A stretch of DNA of 64,000 nt from Fodinibius sp052060035 (GCF_052060035.1 NZ_JBPOEA010000009.1:1-64000), one strand, 5' to 3'. Counted from the stretch's first letter, positions 53,897 to 63,273 are shown. Made by a program: numbers and translations. The notes: a model not told the origin generated them from the letters alone.

Positions 53897-54737
53897 AGAG
53901 TTTTTCTCGCACAATTTTAACCGGAAATGGATAGCCTGTCCATCGTTTAAAGGATTTGCTACCCTGCTGAATTAACATCTCCAATCCGTCAATCGTTTGG
54001 GCCCCGATTTCGGAAGCCTGAGTTAAGAATTTTGTTTTAACAGGATTATAAACAATATCGTAACATATTTTTGATTCAAGAAATTGTTTCTCCTGGTCAC
54101 GTACCGGAGATGAATCAACGTTGGGATGCATACCCAAGGGCGTGGCATTTACAATTAACACGGCCTCCTCGGCAAATGATGTCCAGTTTTGATACGACAC
54201 AATTTGCACGCGTTGATTATCACGATATGAAGTAATACGATTAGGTGATCGCGATACCAAAAACAATTCCTCCACCCCCATTTCTGATAATCCGTAGACA
54301 ATAGCCCGGGCGGCTCCTCCAGTTCCAAAAACTACAGCCGAAGCGCCCTCCAGCTCAAACGCATAAGACTGCAAAGGATCTATAAATCCCGCATAATCAG
54401 TGTTGTAACCCTCAAGCTTATATGCATTTTTAACAATGGTGTTAATCGCACCAATTTCTTGTGCTGATGCATCAATAACATCCACATAATCTGCGATTTG
54501 CTGTTTATAGGGAATGGTAACATTAGCTCCTAAAAAGAGTTCCTTATTTAAAAACGAAGCTAAATCAGTAAGTTCGTTACCTTGCAAATTTATGGCGTGA
54601 TAAGTTGCATTAATGTCGTAGTGCTTTAAAGCAATTTTATGCATCAATGGTGACCAGCTATGATCAACAGGATGACCAAAGAGTAAGTAATGGGGTCGAT
54701 CGCTTTTGGAACTCTGTATAAATTGGGAAAGGGTCAT
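53877..54737 (-). CDS. aroE: Shikimate dehydrogenase
   Basis: A 286-residue AroE. The substrate site is LFGHPVDHSWSPLMHKIAL (about 19-37), with ANVTIPYKQ (catalytic Lys), YNTDYAGF and the NADP-binding VFGTGGAARAIVYGL. It reduces 3-dehydroshikimate on the way to chorismate, the substrate of the TrpE encoded elsewhere in this window. Confidence 0.95.
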   Translation of the reverse strand: MTLSQFIQSSKSDRPHYLLFGHPVDHSWSPLMHKIALKHYDINATYHAINLQGNELTDLASFLNKELFLGANVTIPYKQQIADYVDVIDASAQEIGAINTIVKNAYKLEGYNTDYAGFIDPLQSYAFELEGASAVVFGTGGAARAIVYGLSEMGVEELFLVSRSPNRITSYRDNQRVQIVSYQNWTSFAEEAVLIVNATPLGMHPNVDSSPVRDQEKQFLESKICYDIVYNPVKTKFLTQASEIGAQTIDGLEMLIQQGSKSFKRWTGYPFPVKIVREKLYGKITK

Positions 54738-54751
54738 AAATTTTCATATAC

Positions 54752-54782
54752 AAAAAAAATGCGCACTGTTTAGTGCGCATTT
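54752..54782 (-). terminator. Terminator after the START-like gene
   Basis: A perfect 11-bp stem AAATGCGCACT/AGTGCGCATTT (54757-54767 with 54772-54782) has a four-base loop. On the minus strand it runs into a T-tract of eight. It separates the START-like gene from aroE. Confidence 0.9.
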
Positions 54783-54807
54783 AAAAAGTTATTAAATATG
54801 AACTTTG

Positions 54808-55305
54808 TTATGCTGCCGCTTCTTCTTCAGCCTCAGCTTCCTCTTTTTCAATTTGTGCCAGAGTATCATCAGCTTTTTGCTTAAAAGTTCCATCTTCAGC
54901 CTCTTCCTTAAATCGCTGGAGATCTTTTTTCATCTGAGCAGGAAGCCCCTTAATAAATTTAGCTAACTCCTCATCCGGTTCGCCATAAAACGTTCGGTAA
55001 TCAAGGCTAAAATCAACACGTGTACGTTCTCCGTTATCGAGTGGCGTAAAACGAATTGTTCCGGTTTGATTCAAATTACCATTGATCGTAATCCAGGCAA
55101 AACGAGTATTTCGCAAATCATCAATGATATTGGTAGTCCATTCAAAATTTTCACCCCCAAGTGTTGTAGAAAATTCGAATGTCTGAGAATTTATTTTGTT
55201 GACTTTTTCAATTCGTTCGAAGAAGTGAGGAAAGTAAGTTGGGTCACTTAAGTATTCATAGACTTTGGCTAGAGGCAGGTCAACTTCAATTCTTTCGTGC
55301 GCCAT
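54808..55305 (-). CDS. START-like/SRPBCC domain protein
   Basis: A 165-residue soluble protein. Residues 1-140 fit the SRPBCC helix-grip fold: an opening strand IEVDLPLAKVYEYLSDPTYFPHFF, then six strands including RTRVDFSLDYRTF, and a long C-terminal helix. The tail is rich in Glu and Ala. Such proteins bind lipids or hydrophobic ligands in a cavity. The ligand is unknown. It has its own promoter and terminator, so it is a single-gene unit. Confidence 0.8.
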   Translation of the reverse strand: MAHERIEVDLPLAKVYEYLSDPTYFPHFFERIEKVNKINSQTFEFSTTLGGENFEWTTNIIDDLRNTRFAWITINGNLNQTGTIRFTPLDNGERTRVDFSLDYRTFYGEPDEELAKFIKGLPAQMKKDLQRFKEEAEDGTFKQKADDTLAQIEKEEAEAEEEAAA

Positions 55306-55396
55306 AATTTATACTTCAGGGTTGGTTAAAAATTATAAATTGAAAGATTTCTAAGGAGATTTTCAATTTTGCAGTAAGGTTTATCCACAATGCAAC

Positions 55397-55428
55397 AAAG
55401 ATAAGCATTTTAACTGTTTTCAGCAATA
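55397..55428 (-). promoter_or_regulatory. Promoter of the START-like gene, Bacteroidetes type
   Basis: ATTG (55428-55425), exactly 20 bases, then TATCTTTG (55404-55397) on the minus strand. The predicted transcript has a leader of about 85 bases. The rest of the 55306-55601 gap shows nothing else I can name. Confidence 0.65.
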
Positions 55429-55601
55429 ATTTTCACAGTTAGGTTTTAACCGGAATTTTAAACTTAAATCCCATTTTCTGCTTTGAGAGTCTCTGTATCC
55501 CCAAAAAAATTGCTCAACAATTGCATATTTTCTCATTATAGGCTTTAGAGAAAATAATATGCCCTGATCTTTTAATATAGATCTTTAAAAATTGTTGTTC
55601 C

Positions 55602-56207
55602 TTAAGATGTATAAATACTATCAACGTGTTGCCAAATTTGATCTTGTACCACAGAAACAGGTTGGGTAGCATCAATGGTAAAAAACCTATCTTCCTGTTC
55701 AGCGAGTTTATTATATCCCTTGATGACTTTTTCAAAAAAGTCATCACCGGCCAATTCCATTCTATCTTTTGTCTTAGCCATTCTTTTCTTGGCATCAGCC
55801 AATGACAGTTTCATATAAATAGTAATATCGGGCTTTCGCTTGTGACTGGCAATGTCGTTAAGTTTTTGAATCTCCTGAAGTGAGATTGACGCTCTCCCAT
55901 ATCCTTGATAGGCCGTTGTTGAATCAAAAAAACGATCTAAGATTACCACCTCCCCCTTTTTGAGGGCCGGTATTACCTTTTCTGCCATCAATTGAGAACG
56001 AGACGCAGAAAATAACAGCAACTCTGTTACAGGATTAATTTCGAAATCAGCATTGAGTAATATTTCTCTGATCTGCTCTGAAACGACCGGTCCGCCGGGG
56101 TCTCTGTAAACATCCACGACCGCACCATTTTTTTCGAGCGTCTCCTTTAATTTTTCTATCTGAGTAGATTTGCCGCTTCCGTCAATCCCTTCAAAGGTTA
56201 TAAACAC
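55602..56207 (-). CDS. tmk: Thymidylate kinase
   Basis: A 201-residue kinase. The P-loop FEGIDGSGKSTQIEKL is at 4-19. The DR-x motif is in VVILDRFFDSTTAYQGYGR. The lid is short. It makes dTDP from dTMP. A TAA closes it at 55602, and a frame continuing past it in another phase is a shadow. Confidence 0.95.
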   Translation of the reverse strand: MFITFEGIDGSGKSTQIEKLKETLEKNGAVVDVYRDPGGPVVSEQIREILLNADFEINPVTELLLFSASRSQLMAEKVIPALKKGEVVILDRFFDSTTAYQGYGRASISLQEIQKLNDIASHKRKPDITIYMKLSLADAKKRMAKTKDRMELAGDDFFEKVIKGYNKLAEQEDRFFTIDATQPVSVVQDQIWQHVDSIYTS

Positions 56208-56284
56208 GTTTTTTACATTTTATATTCAAAAATTTGTTTTCTGAATATAAGAATCATCTCTGTCTCACCGAACTTGTATACAAA

Positions 56285-56992
56285 TTAAAACTCAAAATCA
56301 TCCATCATTTCGGGCGGCTCTTTATCCAAGACAATAGCAAGCGCTAAATAAATCAGAAGCGATGTCCCCCCACCTGCAAACAAAGTAATGATAAATAAAG
56401 CTCGAATAACACCGGCACTAATTCCAAAATATTTACCTAATCCGCCACAAACACCCGCTATCTTTTTGTCCGTACGAGATTTGTATAACTTCTTGCTCTG
56501 TTTAAAAGCATAGCTGTCAAATTGTGATTTTCGGCCTGAAGATGAACTTTCCTTATTTCCCCTACCCCTACTTTTTGTGCCCAAATCGTTATTTAAGGTA
56601 TAGTCTTCCTCTTCCTTATCCTGAGACTTTTCAAAGTCATAATCAAAATCAAAACTCCGAGAAGATTTCTGTTTATTTTTAGACTTCTTTTTCTCTCCAA
56701 CAAAATAGCCGAATCCCACCATCGTAACGAAAATTCCGCCAATAAGCGGTAAAATCTCAATAAGACCGGAAACATCAGGACCTATGGATAAGCCAATGGT
56801 TTGAATGATAAATATCATCCCCACAAAAAACATGGCAATACCAGCAATAGTAGAAAAATTCCAGATATTTGTATTCGACTTTTTCTCTTCTTCGAGAAAC
56901 TCATGCATTGTTGCCTGTAGTTCGTGAGCTTCGAAATCAAGTAAGGATTCAGAATGTTGTTGCTGAGTCCGATGATTTATTTGATCTGCCAT
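56285..56992 (-). CDS. PspC domain membrane protein
   Basis: A 235-residue protein. Two membrane helices (about 43-65 and 74-98) are followed by a charged Ser/Lys linker and a C-terminal PspC domain, KIAGVCGGLGKYFGISAGVIRALFIITLF (about 178-206), with its own membrane segment. PspC domains act in envelope stress sensing in some bacteria. No pspA is nearby. Confidence 0.85.
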   Translation of the reverse strand: MADQINHRTQQQHSESLLDFEAHELQATMHEFLEEEKKSNTNIWNFSTIAGIAMFFVGMIFIIQTIGLSIGPDVSGLIEILPLIGGIFVTMVGFGYFVGEKKKSKNKQKSSRSFDFDYDFEKSQDKEEEDYTLNNDLGTKSRGRGNKESSSSGRKSQFDSYAFKQSKKLYKSRTDKKIAGVCGGLGKYFGISAGVIRALFIITLFAGGGTSLLIYLALAIVLDKEPPEMMDDFEF

Positions 56993-57074
56993 AAGTTAAA
57001 TGCCCCTATTTATATAATGTTAACAATCACCAGTACGTATAAAAGGAATTTGTGTTACATCGTAAATACACAAA

Positions 57075-57650
57075 TTAACTTCTTCTTAATATACGTTTTT
57101 CTGTAATGATTTTATCCAATGGCACATCAAAATTTTCGGTTGGGACCTGCTCTATGATATTAACATCAAATATAAGCCCTACCGTAGGACACTCAACATT
57201 TTGCAAAAAGCGATCATAAAACCCTTTTCCGTAACCAATACGATTGCAATGCTGGTCCCCTCCTACCATGGGCACAATCACCAGGTCAAAAGTTGACGGC
57301 GAAACTTCTGTTCTTGTGGTGGGTTCCATCACGTCCCATTTATTTTTTTCAAGATCTGAAAATGATGTCAATCGAATATGGGTTAGCGTTCCATTTTCAA
57401 AATTTGTTACCGGAACGACAACCTCCCTGCCTCTTGCAATCATTTCTTGTATAAGTTCGTGAGTGGCAACTTCACGACGTATATTCATCGAAACGTAGCA
57501 ATGAACCGTTTTTGCATTCTGATACTCTCTCTGCTCCTTCAATTCCTCAATGATGTCGGCCGAAGCTCCATAAAATTCAGGTTCGGGAATGGCCTCTCGT
57601 TGCTCTAATAAATGTTGTCGTAACTCCTCTTTTTTTTGATGCTTATCCAA
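57075..57650 (-). CDS. 5-formyltetrahydrofolate cyclo-ligase
   Basis: A 191-residue protein of the 5-FTHF cyclo-ligase (YgfA/MTHFS) family. It has the conserved EVVVPVTNF region, a DLVIVPMVGGDQHCNRIGYGKGFYDRFL segment (phosphate/substrate loop, about 124-151), and a basic C-terminus. It turns 5-formyl-THF into 5,10-methenyl-THF with ATP. It lies two bases after bshC. Confidence 0.92.
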   Translation of the reverse strand: MDKHQKKEELRQHLLEQREAIPEPEFYGASADIIEELKEQREYQNAKTVHCYVSMNIRREVATHELIQEMIARGREVVVPVTNFENGTLTHIRLTSFSDLEKNKWDVMEPTTRTEVSPSTFDLVIVPMVGGDQHCNRIGYGKGFYDRFLQNVECPTVGLIFDVNIIEQVPTENFDVPLDKIITEKRILRRS

Positions 57651-57652
57651 AA

Positions 57653-59269
57653 CTACAAATACACTAATTTATGGTGATCAAAATCCTCATCAGCATCAAG
57701 AGCATTCAATAGTTTATCCCAAATATCAACGCCATATTTATTCATGAAAAATATGGGTGCAATCGTTCGCTCTTGCAGTCCTTCTTCGGGAAAAAGATTC
57801 GCTTTAATTCTTTTTATTCGATCTAACTGTGTTTGGTCTTTCTTTTTAACAGAGCGATATACTTTTCCTTTTAGCTTATTAAGCTCATTTATATAAATAG
57901 AAGTTGCCTTTTCGGCTGCAGCTTCCAATGTGGGGTCAATATCTGCAATATCCTTCTTTTTGGTATCTGATATTTCCTCCACTTTTGTCTGCCAGTCTTC
58001 AAATATAGCTTCAATATCATGCTGATCAGTTCTGTCTACATAATCGGATTCCAAATCCTCAATACGATTACCATATTCATGAAACTCAAAGGGCAGCTCA
58101 TTAAAGATCCGGTCAATAGCCGGTTCAATGAGGGTCGCACTCAACCGTGGAAAAATGATCGGCATATCCATATCAAAACATTGGTACATGCTTTTCATTT
58201 GCCCGTAATAAGCTATTTCTCCGGGTCCGGCCACATATCCAGCTGTTGGCAACAACGCATCCTGCACAATAGGTCTTAGAAATACATTGGGAGAAAAACG
58301 ATCGGGATGAGCCTCAATTTCATCCACAAGCTGAGCGTTATTCCATTTAACATTGCCATCAGTTTCCCAGCCATTACCATTACGATTTATTTTGGTGCGA
58401 CCAGTTTCATCATCAAGATAGAAAAGGTTGGAGTCGTACAGCGTTACTTGTTGATGATACCCTTCGGCCAGGCTTGCCGTTTGTTTTTCAAGCCTATCTC
58501 GAATCTTATCGGCTTGCTGTATAGATGTTTTGAGATATTCCCCGGTAGCTTGTTTCACGTCGGGATGATTACTACCTGCCAGCACTAACCCATGTTTTGA
58601 AAATAGACGGCTGATAAAAAGACCAAACGCCTCAAAAAATGAATTATCTTTGTTAAAAGACTCGTCAAGCAGTTCCCAAAGATCACCTGAGAAATCGGTA
58701 TCATAAAGTACTTCTTTTAACTGATCTCGCATTTCCGATATTTCATCGGGCAGTGACAATTCAGCGACCGTAGGCAGATCGTTATTTTTGGGAGGAAGAG
58801 AAAAAGTTTTGGGACTATCCTCATCAATAATGGTGATCTTACGCACCTCATCATAATCGTGATCCTCATCCGCCAGCCAAAACACAGGGATTACCGGCCG
58901 ATTAAACTCCTCTTCGAGTTGTTGGGCAATATGGATGGTACTCAGGGTTTTGAGCACCGTATATAATGGTCCGCCATACACTCCCAACTGTTGACCGGTA
59001 ACAACAACCAGTGCATTCTTATTTTTGAGGCGTTCAATATTGTGGATAGCTTCCTCATCAGCGTCAAATTGCTTATTTAAGGAAGATAAAATGGATGCGG
59101 TATTTTCCCGATCGCCTTGAAACGTAAACCCATCCATTTTTTTCGAAATAGCAGTGGAGTCAAAAGGATTGTGCTCAAAAAATTTACTTACCTCATCAAA
59201 ATTGTGAACATACGTTTTAAAAAGCTTTGAAAATGGAAGATGTTTAAAAGAGTAATTGGAAACCTGCAA
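57653..59269 (-). CDS. bshC: Bacillithiol synthase BshC (cysteine-adding enzyme)
   Basis: A 538-residue BshC. The opening HLPFSKLFKTYVHNFDEVSKFF, the Rossmann-type VVTGQQLGVYGGPLYTVLKT (about 94-113), VIPVFWLADEDHDYDEV, and the PNVFLRPIVQDALLPTAGYVAGPGEIAYYGQ core are all family marks. It adds cysteine to glucosaminyl-malate in bacillithiol synthesis. bshA and bshB are not in the window. Confidence 0.95.
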   Translation of the reverse strand: MQVSNYSFKHLPFSKLFKTYVHNFDEVSKFFEHNPFDSTAISKKMDGFTFQGDRENTASILSSLNKQFDADEEAIHNIERLKNKNALVVVTGQQLGVYGGPLYTVLKTLSTIHIAQQLEEEFNRPVIPVFWLADEDHDYDEVRKITIIDEDSPKTFSLPPKNNDLPTVAELSLPDEISEMRDQLKEVLYDTDFSGDLWELLDESFNKDNSFFEAFGLFISRLFSKHGLVLAGSNHPDVKQATGEYLKTSIQQADKIRDRLEKQTASLAEGYHQQVTLYDSNLFYLDDETGRTKINRNGNGWETDGNVKWNNAQLVDEIEAHPDRFSPNVFLRPIVQDALLPTAGYVAGPGEIAYYGQMKSMYQCFDMDMPIIFPRLSATLIEPAIDRIFNELPFEFHEYGNRIEDLESDYVDRTDQHDIEAIFEDWQTKVEEISDTKKKDIADIDPTLEAAAEKATSIYINELNKLKGKVYRSVKKKDQTQLDRIKRIKANLFPEEGLQERTIAPIFFMNKYGVDIWDKLLNALDADEDFDHHKLVYL

Positions 59270-59274
59270 TGCCC

Positions 59275-59847
59275 CTATCCTTTAAGTTTTTGAATTTCAT
59301 CCCGCAGCCGGGCAGCTTTTTCATAATTTTCGGTATCAATAGCGGTTTGGAGCTCATCCTCAAGGCGTTCTAACTTGCTCATTTCTTTCGGTTGATCCTG
59401 AGATTGAGCAGTGGTAGCCAAATCCCCGCTTGACTCCCCCTCTGAAACAATGCCAGCCTCTTCTAATATTTCACTTGCTACATATATTGAGGCATCAAAA
59501 CGAACAGCCAAGGCAATTGCATCGCTGGGACGAGCATCCTGTTCCATCTCCTGACCGTTATCTTCATAGATAATTTTTGCAAAGAACGTCCCTTCACTCA
59601 AATCATTTATAAAAACCTGCTGCACATTCGATCCAAAATTTTGGATCATATTTTTTAATAAATCATGAGTCATAGGCCGCGGTGGTTTTATATGTTCTAA
59701 CTCCAGAGCTATTGCCTGTGCCTCAAACGTACCAATGATAATTGGCAAACGACGGTTACCGTCAATTTCATTTAATATTAATGCATAAGCTCCACCGCTG
59801 CTGGGACTGGTTGACAGCCCTAATATGTCCATCTTGATTTTATCCAA
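59275..59847 (-). CDS. Bifunctional nuclease family protein (DUF151 plus UVR)
   Basis: A 190-residue protein. The N-terminal DUF151 domain has LPIIIGTFEAQAIALELEHIKPPRPMTHDLLKN (about 34-66) and RPSDAIALAVRFDASIYV. The C-terminal 40 residues form a UVR-like helix pair, LEDELQTAIDTENYEKAARLRDEI. Some DUF151 proteins cut RNA and DNA. The role here is unproven. bshC starts six bases on. Confidence 0.9.
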   Translation of the reverse strand: MDKIKMDILGLSTSPSSGGAYALILNEIDGNRRLPIIIGTFEAQAIALELEHIKPPRPMTHDLLKNMIQNFGSNVQQVFINDLSEGTFFAKIIYEDNGQEMEQDARPSDAIALAVRFDASIYVASEILEEAGIVSEGESSGDLATTAQSQDQPKEMSKLERLEDELQTAIDTENYEKAARLRDEIQKLKG

Positions 59848-60000
59848 TGGTAAATCGTTTTTCTTTTAATTAATAGTGCAATTATTGCAAGTAAATTTAC
59901 TGATTTTTAAGGTACCCGTAAACTTTAGAACCAAGTTAAATAAACGTATTTTGAGATCTAAATGTTTGATTAAATGAAGACCAATCGATATTGCATTCTT

Positions 60001-60375
60001 ATGGGCAATAAAAAAGAATCTCCGAAAATTAATTCCATCAAATGGGGAAAGATCAAAACAAGCGATGGCAATACCTATAAAGATGCCAAACTTTATCCCG
60101 GCGGATCTCGCAAATGGGACTGGAACGAAACCGGAACGTGCCATGACCCCGGCATTCAGCCTGCTGATGTTGAAGAACTGCTTAACAATAACGCACAAGT
60201 AATTATCCTTTCAAAGGGATTTCACGAGCGGCTGCAAGTTTGCGATAAAACTATTGATTTTCTTAAAGAAAATGAGAAGACATTTCATATATTAGAAACT
60301 GGTAAAGCCGTTAAAAAGTACAATGAACTACGTGAAAAATATCCTATTGGTGCGCTGATTCATTCAACGTGCTAA
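60001..60375 (+). CDS. Mth938-like domain protein (DUF498)
   Basis: A 124-residue single-domain protein from the ATG at 60001. An upstream ATG at 59974 adds nine residues not typical of the family. It has INSIKWGKIKTSDGNTYKDAKLYPGGSRKWDW and a C-terminal LIHSTC. This is the Mth938/NDUFAF3 fold. In eukaryotes NDUFAF3 helps complex I assembly, and here the gene stands about 180 bases before nuoA. That makes a shared role tempting but unproven. Confidence 0.85.
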   Translation: MGNKKESPKINSIKWGKIKTSDGNTYKDAKLYPGGSRKWDWNETGTCHDPGIQPADVEELLNNNAQVIILSKGFHERLQVCDKTIDFLKENEKTFHILETGKAVKKYNELREKYPIGALIHSTC

Positions 60376-60491
60376 AAAGAACCTTAATGAAGAAATACTC
60401 AAAAACTATATATACTCATTTTAAATAAGAATGGCTCTGAAAATTTATATCTTTTCAAACTCAGATGTCCTATATTCTTTGCCTTAATTTC

Positions 60492-60523
60492 ATTGACATT
60501 ACGAGCCATTGCTACTAATTTCC
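60492..60523 (+). promoter_or_regulatory. Candidate nuo operon promoter
   Basis: ATTG (60492-60495), exactly 20 bases, then TAATTTCC (60516-60523). The -7 element matches TAnnTTTG except at its last two bases. The predicted start is about 25 bases before the nuoA ATG. Confidence 0.4.
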
Positions 60524-60551
60524 GACTGACTTAAATCAATATTATAACGCG

Positions 60552-60929
60552 ATGTTTGAGAACTATTTACCAATTGCAATTTTGGCCGGCGTTGCTATTA
60601 TTGTGGCGATTCTTTTAATGACGTTATCCCGTGTGCTTGGTCCGTATCGTCCAAACAAAACCAAGCTCGAACCTTATGAAAGCGGTATGGATCCTGTTGG
60701 TGATGCATCCAATCGTTATTCTATAAGTTTTTACCTTGTAGCAATTGCTTTTATCGTTTTTGATGTTGAGGTCGTCTTTGTTTATCCATGGGCGGTCAGT
60801 TATCTTGACTTTGGCCCTGGCACACTTGTATCGATGATCATCTTTATTTTAGAGCTTTATGTTGGATTGATCTATCTGATTAAAAAAGGGGCCCTCGACT
60901 GGGATTTAAAAAAAGGAATGTTTAATTAA
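60552..60929 (+). CDS. nuoA: NADH-quinone oxidoreductase subunit A
   Basis: A 125-residue membrane protein with three helices. The conserved loop has YESGMDPVGDASNRYSISFYLVAIAFIVFDVEVVFVYPWA (about 43-82). It is a small subunit at the junction of the membrane arm and the quinone site of complex I. It is the first gene of nuoABCDEF. Confidence 0.95.
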   Translation: MFENYLPIAILAGVAIIVAILLMTLSRVLGPYRPNKTKLEPYESGMDPVGDASNRYSISFYLVAIAFIVFDVEVVFVYPWAVSYLDFGPGTLVSMIIFILELYVGLIYLIKKGALDWDLKKGMFN

Positions 60930-60950
60930 ATAATTGAAGCCTATACTTAT

Positions 60951-61433
60951 ATGGGTATTGAAAATTCACTTGGTGACGGTTTTTTAACCACTAAAGTTGA
61001 TTCATTGACAAATTGGGCTCGATCTAATGCCGCTTGGCCTATGCCTATGGGACTGGCCTGCTGTGCTATTGAAATGATGGCCTTTGCAGCCCCTAAATAT
61101 GATGCTGCACGTTTTGGATCTGAGGTAATGCGTTTCTCTCCACGGCAAAGTGATCTGATGATTGTTGCTGGTTGGGTCAATTACAAAATGGCCCATGCTG
61201 TCCGCAGAATCTGGGATCAAATGCCAGATCCTAAATGGTGTATTGCTATGGGAGCTTGTGCTTCTACCGGGGGAATGCACCGCTGCTATGGTGTTGTGCA
61301 AGGTTGTGATAACTTTCTCCCTGTCGATGCATACGTTTCTGGTTGCCCCCCGCGCCCCGATGCCCTGCTTCATGCCCTAATGAAAATTCAAGACAAAGTT
61401 CGAACAGAACATTCTACTAAGCTCGATACTTAA
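60951..61433 (+). CDS. nuoB: NADH-quinone oxidoreductase subunit B
   Basis: A 160-residue subunit carrying iron-sulfur cluster N2. Ligand cysteines appear in MGLACCAIEMMAFA (adjacent pair, about 36-37), in MGACASTGG and in DAYVSGCPPRPDALLHAL. It passes electrons to quinone. Confidence 0.97.
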   Translation: MGIENSLGDGFLTTKVDSLTNWARSNAAWPMPMGLACCAIEMMAFAAPKYDAARFGSEVMRFSPRQSDLMIVAGWVNYKMAHAVRRIWDQMPDPKWCIAMGACASTGGMHRCYGVVQGCDNFLPVDAYVSGCPPRPDALLHALMKIQDKVRTEHSTKLDT

Positions 61434-61442
61434 TTAATAAAT

Positions 61443-61949
61443 ATGGAATTGTCAGACACGCTTAAATCGGTCGTTGATGGCCTCTCCGAAAATCATTCGG
61501 ATCAATTGCTTGATGTATACCAATCGACCGGTGATACTTTTATCCGCGTTGTACCGGATGCCATTGTTGAAATTTGTAAGGTTTTAAAGAATAAGCACCA
61601 TTTTATCTACTTGGCCGATATTTTAGGTGCTGATCGTTTTACTTCAGAGGAACGTTTCGAAATTATTTACAACATTGTTTCGCTTCGCAACCGAGAGCGG
61701 GTTTTCCTTAAAGTTTGGCTTGAGGAAGAAAATCCTACGGTAGATTCCATTACTGATGTATGGAAATCTGCCAGCTGGCACGAACGTCAAGTGTACGATA
61801 TGTTCGGGGTTCATTTTAACAACCATCCCGATATGCGGCGTATTTACATGCCCGAGGATTTCAATTATTATCCGTTGCGTAAGGAATTTCCATTGTTGGG
61901 TATTCCGGGCTCTATCGAATTACCGAGTTCAACTCCCGACACTGAATAA
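61443..61949 (+). CDS. nuoC: NADH-quinone oxidoreductase subunit C
   Basis: A 168-residue peripheral subunit. It has the 30-kDa signature ASWHERQVYDMFGVHFNNHPDMRRIYMPEDF (about 101-131). It is separate from NuoD, not fused as in some gammaproteobacteria. Confidence 0.95.
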   Translation: MELSDTLKSVVDGLSENHSDQLLDVYQSTGDTFIRVVPDAIVEICKVLKNKHHFIYLADILGADRFTSEERFEIIYNIVSLRNRERVFLKVWLEEENPTVDSITDVWKSASWHERQVYDMFGVHFNNHPDMRRIYMPEDFNYYPLRKEFPLLGIPGSIELPSSTPDTE

Positions 61950-61956
61950 TATTTTT

Positions 61957-63249
61957 ATGGACACTAAGCATATAAAAAACGATGTAGATCCAAAGTTCTT
62001 CAAAAAGCATCAGGAATCACTCTATGATGCTTTGGAAGACAAACATACTACCGTGGAAATATTGGACGATGATGACCCCCTCAATACCAAGATGGTATTG
62101 AACATGGGTCCTCAGCATCCCGCCACACATGGGGTATTGCGGCTTATTCTACAGCTTAACGGTGAACTTATTGAAAAAGCCAAGTTAGACATTGGTTATC
62201 TGCATCGGGGCATTGAAAAAATTGCTGAGAATAAAACGTATCAGGAATTTATGCCCTATACCGATCGCACAGATTACCTATCCCCTTATAGTAACAACGT
62301 TGCGTTTTGTACTGCTGTTGAAAAAATTGCAAATGTTGAGGTTCCCGAACGTGCTCATTATATCCGGATGATTGGATGTGAGCTGGCACGAATTTCTTCG
62401 CACCTGTTATGGTTGGGAACTATGGTCCAAGATGCGGGCGCTGTTTCGTTTTTCCTTTGGACGTTCCGTGAACGAGAAAAGATTTATGATATTTTTGATC
62501 ACATTGGTGGGCATCGTTTTACTATTTCCCACGCTCGTATTGGCGGAGTGGCTAATGATCTTACTGATGATGCCTTGGCAATGATCAAGGATTTTGTTAA
62601 TGAGTTTCCGCAGGAGCTTAAAGATTTTCACGGTCTCTTAGACCGTAATCGCATTTTCTTTAACCGTAATCGGGAAGTTGGGGTACTGCCTACCGAACGG
62701 GCTCTCGAAATTGGGGCCACAGGCCCTACCCTTCGTGGATCTGGATATGCATATGATATTCGTGATTTTGAGCCGTATGCTCGTTACGACGAAGTCGAAT
62801 TTGAAATACCTACCCGGCTCGAGGGGGATAACCTGGCACGTTACTATGTTCGGATGGAAGAAATGCATGAAAGTATTCGCATCATCCGCCAATGCCTTGA
62901 TAAGCTTCCAAAAGGACCTGTACGTACAGATAACGCTAAGCAGGCCTACCCATCCAAAGATGAGGTTTATTATTCGATGGAGGGTATGATTCATGACTTT
63001 ATGATGACTGATACTGGAATTTGTCCCCCCGAAGGAAGTGAATCTTTTCATTCCATTGAAGCCCCTAAAGGTGAACTCGGATATTTCATTCAAAGCGATG
63101 GTACCGGCCACCCCTGGCGACTTGGAATAAAGTCACCTTCTTATGCTAATCTCCAAGCACTTGAAGACATGCTTGATGGTGAAATGGTAGCAGATACAGT
63201 AGTTATGATAGGTGGCGTAGACCCAGTGATGGGAGATTCTGACAAATAA
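61957..63249 (+). CDS. nuoD: NADH-quinone oxidoreductase subunit D
   Basis: A 430-residue 49-kDa subunit. It has NMGPQHPATHGVLRLILQLNGE, LDIGYLHRGIEKIAEN, MIGCELARISSHLLWLG, and a C-terminal VMGDSDK-type ending. The ATG at 61957 begins eight bases after the nuoC stop. A longer frame reaching back into nuoC is spurious. NuoD lines the quinone cavity with NuoB. Confidence 0.96.
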   Translation: MDTKHIKNDVDPKFFKKHQESLYDALEDKHTTVEILDDDDPLNTKMVLNMGPQHPATHGVLRLILQLNGELIEKAKLDIGYLHRGIEKIAENKTYQEFMPYTDRTDYLSPYSNNVAFCTAVEKIANVEVPERAHYIRMIGCELARISSHLLWLGTMVQDAGAVSFFLWTFREREKIYDIFDHIGGHRFTISHARIGGVANDLTDDALAMIKDFVNEFPQELKDFHGLLDRNRIFFNRNREVGVLPTERALEIGATGPTLRGSGYAYDIRDFEPYARYDEVEFEIPTRLEGDNLARYYVRMEEMHESIRIIRQCLDKLPKGPVRTDNAKQAYPSKDEVYYSMEGMIHDFMMTDTGICPPEGSESFHSIEAPKGELGYFIQSDGTGHPWRLGIKSPSYANLQALEDMLDGEMVADTVVMIGGVDPVMGDSDK

Positions 63250-63273
63250 AAAAATTAACAAAACGAGTTACCG

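Noticed and set aside
55514..55795. 93-codon minus-strand frame at the end of tmk
   Set aside because: It overlaps tmk in another frame and reads as Lys/Ile/Phe-rich noise. A +1 frameshift extension of tmk was considered, but TmK is already full length.
61756..61956. nuoD start inside nuoC
   Set aside because: The frame reads through nuoC out of phase. The ATG at 61957 gives the standard NuoD N-terminus just after the nuoC stop.
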